This document shows, piece by piece, positions 1 through 5,566 of a stretch of DNA of 9,039 bases (its first letter is position 1; each line of letters starts with the position of its first letter). The notes under the pieces are model-generated. The model was given only the letters and a program-made list of their open reading frames with translations, was not told where the DNA came from and searched no databases. The position numbers and the translations under genes are program-made. Source of the DNA: an uncultured Pseudorhodobacter sp. GTDB lineage: Bacteria > Pseudomonadota > Alphaproteobacteria > Rhodobacterales > Rhodobacteraceae. The stretch covers positions 1-9,039 of the forward strand of contig CAMFLG010000099.1 of NCBI GenBank assembly GCA_945957495.1. The letters run 5' to 3'.

Positions 1-360
1 GCCTTTGCTGTGACCGCCGGGCGCGACCCGCGCGGTTTGCCGGTGCAGGCAGGCGATAACGAAGTGGTCGGCCGCATTTCGGATATGTGGGTTGATGCTC
101 CGGAGCAGATGGTGCGCTACCTTGAGATTGACCTGAACTCGGGCCATCGCCGCCTTGTGCCAATGCCCATGGTCAAAATCTGGAAAGACCGGGTGCGGAT
201 CAATGCGCTGTCGTCCGACATGTTCGATGAGGTGCCCGCCACCAAATCGCTGACCGAAGTTACCCTTCTGGAAGAAGACAAGATCAGCGCCTACTACGCC
301 GGCGGCACGCTATATGCGGCGGACAAGCGCAAGGGCGGCCCCTTGGGGTGGAAACCATGA
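1..360 (+). CDS. puhA: Photosynthetic reaction centre H subunit (partial, C-terminal 119 residues)
   Basis: This is the 3' end of puhA; the start, the single membrane helix and the first half of the protein lie before the window. The reading frame is open from base 1 and ends at TGA 358-360. The segment is the cytoplasmic globular (PRC-barrel-like) domain of the H subunit, which caps the L/M core and helps conduct protons to the QB quinone. Recognisable stretches are VTAGRDPRGLPV, the ISDMWVDAPEQMVRYLE block, NALSSDMFDEVP and the near-invariant TEVTLLEEDKI before the C-terminal YYAGGTLYAA. The tail (DKRKGGPLGWKP) differs from and is somewhat shorter than the Rhodobacter sphaeroides tail as I remember it, which is normal for this variable end. 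The stop overlaps the puhB start as ATGA, so the two are probably translationally coupled. Identity is very secure. Confidence 0.97.
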   Translation, partial: AFAVTAGRDPRGLPVQAGDNEVVGRISDMWVDAPEQMVRYLEIDLNSGHRRLVPMPMVKIWKDRVRINALSSDMFDEVPATKSLTEVTLLEEDKISAYYAGGTLYAADKRKGGPLGWKP

Positions 361-992
361 CCGCCCCGCATGACGACTTTGCCACCGAGCCGGTGCGCGG
401 CCTGCCAGAGCAGCCGCCACTGGGCGAAGATCTGCTGTGGCAGGGCCGTCCCGACAGCTTTGCGCTGGCCCGCGATGCCTATAAAATCACCTGGATCGCG
501 GGATACTTCCTTGCGCTGGCGGTCTGGCGTGCAACGGTCATCGCCGATGGTAGCCCGGCTGCAATCATCGCGGTGATGCTGCCCTATCTGGCCATCGGCG
601 CGGTTGCCTGCGGTTTGCTTTACGCCATGGCGGTCGTGCAGGCGCGCTCTACCGTTTACACGATCACCACGGCGCGCGTGGCGATGCGGATCGGCGCCGC
701 GCTGACGGTGACGCTGAACATCCCCTTCCGTCAGGTCGGCAACGCCACCGTTGCCGTCAAACGCAATGGCACGGGCACCATTGCCCTGGAAACCATGGGC
801 GATACGCGCATTTCTTACCTTGTCTGCTGGCCGCATGTCCGGCCCTGGCGCTTTGCAAAAACCCAACCTGCGCTGCGCTGCATCCCCGATGTCGGTCGCG
901 TGGCGAAACTCCTTGCCGATGCGGCAGAGACGCGCGTGAACCAGCCGGTCCTGGCCCGCGTGCCCGTCGGCATGGCTTTGGCTGCGGAATAG
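357..992 (+). CDS. puhB: Photosynthetic complex assembly protein PuhB
   Basis: The 211-residue product is an inner-membrane assembly factor; in Rhodobacter capsulatus PuhB (Orf214) is needed for efficient reaction centre and RC-LH1 assembly. The N-terminal 40 residues are soluble and carry the LPPGE-like motif seen here as QPPLGEDLLWQGRP, followed by two hydrophobic helices (about residues 43-65 and 69-93). After these comes a bacterial PH-like domain (about 97-165) beginning STVYTITTARVAMRIG, which fits the DUF304/bPH pattern. I chose ATG 357, overlapping the puhA stop as ATGA, rather than the in-frame GTG at 348; the length agrees with the family's roughly 214 residues. It is followed 9 nt later by puhC. 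Position immediately after puhA supports the assignment. Confidence 0.93.
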   Translation: MTAPHDDFATEPVRGLPEQPPLGEDLLWQGRPDSFALARDAYKITWIAGYFLALAVWRATVIADGSPAAIIAVMLPYLAIGAVACGLLYAMAVVQARSTVYTITTARVAMRIGAALTVTLNIPFRQVGNATVAVKRNGTGTIALETMGDTRISYLVCWPHVRPWRFAKTQPALRCIPDVGRVAKLLADAAETRVNQPVLARVPVGMALAAE

Positions 993-1001
993 GGGTCGAT
1001 C

Positions 1002-1460
1002 ATGGTCATGCAAGCGCCGGCCCGCCCCTCTGACGACAAGGAGTTGATCCCCAAGCCGCTGTTGCTGGCGATGCTTGCGCTGGTTCTTTCCAGCCTGGCC
1101 GTCGTCAGCTTTTCGGTTCTGACCGGGCGCGACCATGTGGGCGTGCCCAAAACTGCGGCCATTGTCGCCGAACGCAGTGTGATCCTGCAAGGCGGCGGCG
1201 CGCAGGCCGTCACGGTGCTGGCCACCGATGGTACGCTGCTGATGGACCTGCCGCATGGCGGCTTCATAACCGTCATTCAGAACGGGATGGAGCGCGCAAG
1301 ACTGACCGCTGGCGTCGATAAAATGCTGCCGCTGCGTATTGTGGAATACGCAAACGGCCGCCTGACGGCGGTGGATGACTACACCGGATGGAGTGCCGAA
1401 CTCGGCGCCTTCGGATCCGACAACAGGGCCGCGTTCGAACGGCTCATGTCACATCAGTGA
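1002..1460 (+). CDS. puhC: Photosynthetic complex assembly protein PuhC
   Basis: The 152-residue protein has a short polar N terminus, one membrane helix at about residues 18-41 (PLLLAMLALVLSSLAVVSF) and a predicted periplasmic domain of about 110 residues. This matches PuhC (R. capsulatus Orf162b), which is required for normal amounts and organisation of RC-LH1. The domain carries ILQGGGAQAVTVLATDGTLL and LPHGGFITVIQNGMERAR, blocks typical of the family. Start ATG 1002 is preferred over ATG 1008 because AGGGG at 991-995 lies 6 nt upstream, an optimal Shine-Dalgarno spacing. The Shine-Dalgarno overlaps the puhB stop codon, suggesting coupled translation. Family and context agree; the molecular action is not evident from the sequence. 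Confidence 0.9.
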   Translation: MVMQAPARPSDDKELIPKPLLLAMLALVLSSLAVVSFSVLTGRDHVGVPKTAAIVAERSVILQGGGAQAVTVLATDGTLLMDLPHGGFITVIQNGMERARLTAGVDKMLPLRIVEYANGRLTAVDDYTGWSAELGAFGSDNRAAFERLMSHQ

Positions 1461-1483
1461 TCAACAATAATGGGAACCAAATC

Positions 1484-1780
1484 ATGGGAATCTTTCGTAA
1501 ATACGCCGAGGACGTGCCCTGCACCGTAGAGGTCAGCCACCGCTTCGAAAGCCTTCATGCCCACGTTCGTTTCAACAATGGTGCCGTCGTCTATCCTGGG
1601 GACGAGGTGCTGGTACATGGCAATCCGATCCTTGCCGCCTATGGCGAAGTGATCATCGAGGATCGTCAGGCCACCATCACCCGCGCGAGCTGGCTGGAAC
1701 GGCTGTGGACCCGCGCGACAGGTGATTTCGGCTTTATGGAACTGTGCGAATTCTCGTTCTCGGAAGAGGTGACGCTATGA
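1484..1780 (+). CDS. bciE: Small soluble protein upstream of acsF, probable BciE cyclase subunit
   Basis: The 98-residue product has no signal peptide or membrane helix and looks mainly beta-stranded in its first two thirds (CTVEVSHRFESLHAHVRFNNG, then YPGDEVLVHGNPILAAYGEVIIEDRQATIT). It ends in an aromatic and acidic segment, GDFGFMELCEFSF. Position between puhC and acsF and overlap of its stop with the acsF start (ATGA at 1777-1780) match the small gene immediately upstream of acsF in Rhodobacter sphaeroides, reported as BciE, a component needed for the alphaproteobacterial oxygen-dependent Mg-protoporphyrin IX monomethylester cyclase. I assign it by size, position and general resemblance, not by a residue-level alignment. 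Start ATG 1484 follows GGGAA at 1472-1476; a longer in-frame version from 1388 would run deep into puhC and is unlikely. Coupled translation with acsF would favour balanced subunits. Confidence 0.78.
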   Translation: MGIFRKYAEDVPCTVEVSHRFESLHAHVRFNNGAVVYPGDEVLVHGNPILAAYGEVIIEDRQATITRASWLERLWTRATGDFGFMELCEFSFSEEVTL

Positions 1781-2874
1781 ACGCCACACCCAAAGGGCTG
1801 GATGCCGACTATGCCGAACTCGCTGCGTCGCAACCGATGGACACGCAGGCGATGGCCACGGAAACCACGCTGCTGAACCCGCGGTTTTACACCACCGACT
1901 TTGATGAAATGGACAAGATCGACGTCTCTTCGGTGCGCCCGGAGTGGGATAAGCTGATAGCGCAAATGAAATCCGATCCCAACAAGGGCCATTTCAAGAA
2001 AAACGCCGAATGGGATGCCGATTGGGAGGGCATGGACCCCGCCCTGAAACGCGAATTCATCGACTTTCTGGTGTCGTCCTGCACCGCGGAGTTTTCCGGT
2101 TGCGTGCTTTACAAGGAAATGAAACGGCGCGGCAGCAACAAGGACATTTGCGAGCTGTTCAGCTATATGTCCCGCGACGAGGCCCGCCATGCCGGTTTCA
2201 TCAACGATGCGCTGCGCGAGGCGGGCGTGGCGGTGAACCTTGGTTTTCTGACCAAGGCCAAGAAGTACACCTACTTCCGGCCGAAGTTCATCTATTATGC
2301 GACCTACCTGTCGGAAAAGATCGGCTACGCCCGCTACATCACCATTTTCCGCCACCTTGAGGCGCATCCTGAACAGCGCTTCCATCCGATTTTCAAATGG
2401 TTCCGCGAATGGTGCAATGACGAGTTCAGCCATGGCGAGGCGTTCGCGCTCTTGATGCGGACCGACCCTAAACTGACCACCAGCTTCGCCAACAAGCTGT
2501 GGATCCGGTTCTTCCTGACCGCCGTTTACTCTACCATGTATGTGCGCGATCACGCCCGGCCAGAGTTTCACAAGGCGCTTGGCGTTGATATCGAATGGTA
2601 CGATCAAGAGGTGTTCCGCAAAACCTCGACCATCGCGCGCCAGGTGTTCCCGGTAGAGATTGACATCGACCATCCCCGCTGGCTGCCGAACCTGCGCCGG
2701 ATGCGCGACGCCTTCGGTCAGATGGATACGGCCAAACGCAGGGGCGGCGTGGGTGGCTGGATCAGCCACAAACTGGCATCGGCCAAGGCGGCGGCCACCT
2801 TTGTGGCACTATACACCATTCCCGTCATCAAACGGGAACCGCCAAAAGATGTGCGGCTGGAGCCGGTCTATTGA
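1777..2874 (+). CDS. acsF: Oxygen-dependent Mg-protoporphyrin IX monomethylester cyclase (AcsF)
   Basis: The 365-residue diiron enzyme forms the fifth (E) ring of bacteriochlorophyll from Mg-protoporphyrin IX monomethylester using O2. Two Ex2H iron-binding motifs are visible: E135-A-R-H138 within SRDEARHAGFINDALREAG and E216-F-S-H219 within CNDEFSHGEAFALLMRTDP. E105 (TAEFSGCVLYKEM) and probably E195 (FRHLEAHPE) complete the expected ligand set. The stretch KYTYFRPKFIYYATYLSEKIGYARYITIFRH between the motifs is characteristic of the family. Length is normal for alphaproteobacterial AcsF. ATG 1777, overlapping the bciE stop, is preferred to the in-frame GTG at 1744 inside bciE. The gene shows the organism can make bacteriochlorophyll aerobically; whether the anaerobic BchE also exists cannot be judged from this window. 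Confidence 0.96.
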   Translation: MNATPKGLDADYAELAASQPMDTQAMATETTLLNPRFYTTDFDEMDKIDVSSVRPEWDKLIAQMKSDPNKGHFKKNAEWDADWEGMDPALKREFIDFLVSSCTAEFSGCVLYKEMKRRGSNKDICELFSYMSRDEARHAGFINDALREAGVAVNLGFLTKAKKYTYFRPKFIYYATYLSEKIGYARYITIFRHLEAHPEQRFHPIFKWFREWCNDEFSHGEAFALLMRTDPKLTTSFANKLWIRFFLTAVYSTMYVRDHARPEFHKALGVDIEWYDQEVFRKTSTIARQVFPVEIDIDHPRWLPNLRRMRDAFGQMDTAKRRGGVGGWISHKLASAKAAATFVALYTIPVIKREPPKDVRLEPVY

Positions 2875-2891
2875 CCGTCTCTTCGCATAGG

Positions 2892-2928
2892 GTCGGGGGC
2901 TTGGGGCGGGCGCGCCTCTGCCCCCGAC
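2892..2928 (+). promoter_or_regulatory. GC-rich hairpin in the acsF-puhE intergenic gap
   Basis: The arms GTCGGGGGC (2892-2900) and GCCCCCGAC (2920-2928) are a perfect 9-bp inverted repeat around a 19-nt G-rich loop. It starts 17 nt after the acsF stop and sits in the only sizeable gap (88 nt) before cycA in an otherwise packed operon. No T-run follows on either strand, so an ordinary intrinsic terminator is unlikely. I infer an mRNA stability or processing element, or a partial attenuator that separates acsF from puhE-hemA expression. The rest of the gap holds the strong puhE ribosome binding site (GGGGGA, 2952-2957). Confidence 0.55.
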
Positions 2929-2962
2929 TGACCTGCATCCCCTCGTCACATGGGGGAATCAG

Positions 2963-3772
2963 ATGAGCGACAGCCCGTGGATTGCAGCACTTGCGACCCT
3001 GTTTCTGTGGTGGTTTTCCACGGGCATCATCCTGTGGCGCGTGCGCGTCGCTGACAACGGCACGGCCCAGGATCACATCAATTCGGTGATCATCGGCCTG
3101 CCCTTGCTGGCCATCGGTATCGCCGCCGCGCGCGCCTCGCTTTCCGACCTTTCGGCCAACGGCATCTATCAGGCCTTTCTGGCGGCCCTTGCCTTGTGGG
3201 GATGGATCGAACTTGCCTTTCTGTCGGGCGTCATCACCGGGCCTAACCGCGTCCCCTGCCCGCCCTTCGTCACACAGCAGGATCGGTTCTGGCGCGCCGT
3301 AGGCACGATTGCTTGGCACGAAAGCCTGTTGATCATCACGCTGCTGTGCCTCGGGCTTGCCAGTCTTCACGCAGAAAACCCATTTGCCTTTGGCACATTC
3401 GCGCTGCTGTTCGCGGCACGGATTTCGGCCAAGCTGAACCTTTTTCTCGGCGTACCGCGCATCAATACGCAGTTTCTGCCCAAACCTCTGGCACATCTTG
3501 CCAGTCACTTCCGCATCGGGCGCATCACGGCCTTTTTCCCGATTTCCGTTTCGGCCCTCACGGTGTTTTCCGCGCTTTTGATGGAGCGCGCCGTCAATGT
3601 CGAACATCCCGGCATGTCCGTGGGTTACGCCCTGCTGACCTGCCTTTGCCTTCTGGCCCTGTTGGAGCACTGGTTCATGGTTCTTCCGCTGCCAGACGAA
3701 AAGCTGTGGCGCTGGATGATGCCCGCCGCAAAACCGCAAAAAGACCATCTTGAGGACGCCAATGGACTTTGA
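2963..3772 (+). CDS. puhE: Putative photosynthetic complex assembly protein PuhE (DUF3623)
   Basis: The 269-residue polytopic membrane protein has about seven hydrophobic segments (roughly residues 5-25, 40-58, 70-92, 113-136, 140-158, 187-208 and 218-241). Family landmarks include the N-terminal WWFSTGIILW, the GWIELAFLSGVITGPNR block, AWHESLLI and the KLNLFLGVPRIN loop, typical of PuhE (R. capsulatus Orf274). In R. capsulatus, puhE disruption alters photosynthetic complex or bacteriochlorophyll levels, but its biochemical role is unknown. ATG 2963 follows a strong GGGGGA Shine-Dalgarno about 5 nt upstream. Its 3' end overlaps hemA by 11 nt, so hemA translation is probably coupled. The C terminus from about residue 245 is polar and likely soluble. 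Confidence 0.92.
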   Translation: MSDSPWIAALATLFLWWFSTGIILWRVRVADNGTAQDHINSVIIGLPLLAIGIAAARASLSDLSANGIYQAFLAALALWGWIELAFLSGVITGPNRVPCPPFVTQQDRFWRAVGTIAWHESLLIITLLCLGLASLHAENPFAFGTFALLFAARISAKLNLFLGVPRINTQFLPKPLAHLASHFRIGRITAFFPISVSALTVFSALLMERAVNVEHPGMSVGYALLTCLCLLALLEHWFMVLPLPDEKLWRWMMPAAKPQKDHLEDANGL

Positions 3773-4973
3773 TCAGATTTTCCGCAGCCAGCTTGATGCC
3801 CTCAAAGCCGAAGGCAACTACCGCAAATTTGCCGAACTAGAACGCAAATGCGGCGCTTTCCCGCGTGCGGCAAACCACATGGATGGAACTGTGACCGACA
3901 TCACTGTCTGGTGCTCTAACGACTATCTTGGCATGGGCCAGCACCCTGCTGTCGTGCAAGCCATGGTGGATTGTGTGCAGGCCTGCGGCACGGGCGCAGG
4001 CGGCACCCGCAACATTTCGGGCACGAACCATAACCACCTGCTGCTAGAGGCCGAACTGGCCGATCTGCACGGCAAGGATGCGGCGCTGTTGTTCACCTCG
4101 GGCTATGTGTCGAACTGGGCGGCCCTATCGACCTTGGGCAGTCGTATCCCGAATGTGGTGATCCTGTCGGATGCAGGCAACCACGCCTCGATGATCGAAG
4201 GCGTGCGGCATTCCCGCGCCGACAAGGTGATCTGGAAACATAATGACTGGCGCGATCTGGATCGCAAACTCCACGCCGTCGGCGACCGCCCCAAGATCGT
4301 GGCCTTTGAGTCGGTTTACTCGATGGATGGCGACATCGCTCCGATCAAGGAAATCGTGCAGGTTGCCAAGGCCCATGGTGCGCTGACCTATATCGACGAG
4401 GTGCATGCCGTCGGCATGTACGGCCCACGCGGCGGCGGTGTCACCGAGCGTGAAGGGTTGGCCGATCAGATCGACTTGATCGAAGGCACGCTTGGCAAGG
4501 CGTTCGGCGTGGTCGGCGGCTATATCACCGGATCAACCGCTTTGTGCGATTTCATCCGCAGCTTTGCCTCTGGCTTCATCTTCACCACTGCGTTGCCTCC
4601 GGCGGTTGCGGCGGCGGCGACGGCCTCGATCCGGCACCTCAAAACCAGCCAGATCGAACGCCAGCGGCAGCGCGAACAGGTTGCCAAACTGCGCGCGCGG
4701 CTGGATCGGTTGGGCATTCCGCATCTGGCAAACGACAGCCACATCATCCCAGTGATGATCGGCGATCCTGTGAAATGCCGGATGATCAGCGACATCCTGA
4801 TGCGGGATTGGGGTATCTATGTGCAGCCGATCAACTACCCGACCGTACCCAAGGGCACCGAGCGGCTGCGCATCACCCCGTCGCCGTTTCATTCCGACGC
4901 CGATATCGACCACCTCGCCAATGCACTTTCTGCCCTGTGGCAGCGTTGCGCACTTTCACATGCGGTGGCGTGA
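3762..4973 (+). CDS. hemA: 5-aminolevulinate synthase
   Basis: The 403-residue PLP enzyme condenses glycine and succinyl-CoA to 5-aminolevulinate, the first and rate-setting step of the Shemin (C4) route to haem and bacteriochlorophyll. The Schiff-base lysine is K246 in EGTLGKAFGVVGGYI, close to K248 of the R. capsulatus enzyme. Other landmarks are the glycine-rich ACGTGAGGTRNISGT segment, the PLP-stacking histidine in DAGNHASMIEG, and YIDEVHAVGMYG with the PLP-binding Asp and His. C-terminal YVQPINYPTVPKGTERLRITPSP is typical. ATG 3762 is chosen because GAGGA (3752-3756) lies 5 nt upstream; the in-frame TTG at 3750 would overlap that site. Rhodobacter species can carry two ALA synthases (hemA and hemT); this copy's place in the puh operon suggests it supplies photosynthetic tetrapyrrole synthesis. 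Confidence 0.97.
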   Translation: MDFDQIFRSQLDALKAEGNYRKFAELERKCGAFPRAANHMDGTVTDITVWCSNDYLGMGQHPAVVQAMVDCVQACGTGAGGTRNISGTNHNHLLLEAELADLHGKDAALLFTSGYVSNWAALSTLGSRIPNVVILSDAGNHASMIEGVRHSRADKVIWKHNDWRDLDRKLHAVGDRPKIVAFESVYSMDGDIAPIKEIVQVAKAHGALTYIDEVHAVGMYGPRGGGVTEREGLADQIDLIEGTLGKAFGVVGGYITGSTALCDFIRSFASGFIFTTALPPAVAAAATASIRHLKTSQIERQRQREQVAKLRARLDRLGIPHLANDSHIIPVMIGDPVKCRMISDILMRDWGIYVQPINYPTVPKGTERLRITPSPFHSDADIDHLANALSALWQRCALSHAVA

Positions 4974-4980
4974 CAAAAAA

Positions 4981-5011
4981 TTGATCCGAACACAGACCCA
5001 AACCGTAGTAT
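4981..5011 (+). promoter_or_regulatory. Possible weak sigma-70-like promoter for cycA
   Basis: TTGATC (4981-4986) and TAGTAT (5006-5011) resemble -35 and -10 elements with a long 19-nt spacer, inside a locally AT-rich 61-nt gap between hemA and cycA. A start around 5018 would give a short leader still containing the cycA Shine-Dalgarno AGGGAGG (5023-5029). The match is weak and the spacing suboptimal; cycA may equally be transcribed by read-through from hemA, or both. No FnrL palindrome is evident here. Confidence 0.28.
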
Positions 5012-5034
5012 AAGTGGGAAACAGGGAGGCCCCT

Positions 5035-5499
5035 ATGAAAACAAGCTTTGCGATCATTGCCCTTTTGGCGATCTCTGCCGCACCAGCCTTTGCGGCGGGT
5101 GATGCGGAGGCAGGAAAGAAAGTCTTCAACCAATGTCAGACCTGCCATACGGTCACTGACCCGTCGGGCACCGTTCTGGCCGGTAAAAGTGCCAAGGTCG
5201 GGCCAAATCTTTACGGGGTCATTGGCCGACCCGCCGCATCCTACGAAGGCTTCAAATACGGCGACGGCATCATTGCCGCCCGTGATGCCGGCCTTGTCTG
5301 GGATGAAGAGAAGATCGCTGTTTATACGCAGGATCCGACGGCCTTCCTTGATGAATTTACCGGCAACCCCAAACTGAAAAGCAAAATGGCGTTCAAGCTG
5401 AAAAAACCGCAAGACGGTGCAGATGTTGCGGCTTTTCTGGCATCGCTGGCACCGCCCGCCGCTGATGCGGCAGCACCGGCCGCGACCACTTCGCCCTGA
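5035..5499 (+). CDS. cycA: Cytochrome c2 (periplasmic electron donor to the reaction centre)
   Basis: The 154-residue precursor carries a Sec signal peptide (about residues 1-20; probable cleavage after AFA, giving AGDAEAG). The single haem site is C34-Q-T-C37-H38, and M118 in SKMAFKLKK is the probable sixth iron ligand. The segments GPNLYGVIGR, LVWDEE and YTQDPTAFL match Rhodobacter-type cytochrome c2, which shuttles electrons from the bc1 complex to the photo-oxidised reaction centre. The lysines flanking the haem crevice (K113, K115, K117, K121, K123, K124) are typical docking residues. Unusual is an Ala/Pro-rich tail of about 15 residues (from about 139) beyond the last helix, absent from the R. 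sphaeroides protein as I recall it. ATG 5035 follows AGGGAGG by 5 nt. The missing pufC nearby fits direct reduction of the reaction centre by this protein. Confidence 0.94.
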   Translation: MKTSFAIIALLAISAAPAFAAGDAEAGKKVFNQCQTCHTVTDPSGTVLAGKSAKVGPNLYGVIGRPAASYEGFKYGDGIIAARDAGLVWDEEKIAVYTQDPTAFLDEFTGNPKLKSKMAFKLKKPQDGADVAAFLASLAPPAADAAAPAATTSP

Positions 5500-5510
5500 C
5501 CCGGCCCTGT

Positions 5511-5553
5511 AACTGCAAACGGCCCCCGATTGCTTTGGGGGCCGTTTGCAGTT
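5511..5553. terminator. Shared bidirectional terminator hairpin between cycA and dxs
   Basis: Arms 5511-5527 and 5537-5553 are perfectly complementary over 17 bp (AACTGCAAACGGCCCCC and its complement) around a 9-nt loop. The hairpin begins 11 nt after the cycA stop and ends 13 nt before the dxs stop on the other strand, as expected for a terminator serving convergent transcripts. Neither side has a long T-run, so termination may depend on the very stable stem, or the stem may mainly protect mRNA 3' ends. Confidence 0.78.
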
Positions 5554-5566
5554 GTTAAAGCGACAG

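Noticed and set aside
294..1256. 320-codon minus-strand open frame opposite puhB and puhC
   Set aside because: Antisense to two recognised genes; composition typical of a GC-rich shadow frame.
1666..2769. 367-codon open frame antisense to acsF
   Set aside because: It is the complement of a strongly conserved gene in GC-rich DNA, has no recognisable motif, and shows the Arg/His/Gly-rich composition of a shadow frame.
2828..3748. 306-codon minus-strand open frame opposite puhE
   Set aside because: Lies over a recognised membrane protein gene; Gln/Gly/Lys/Arg-rich with no domain.
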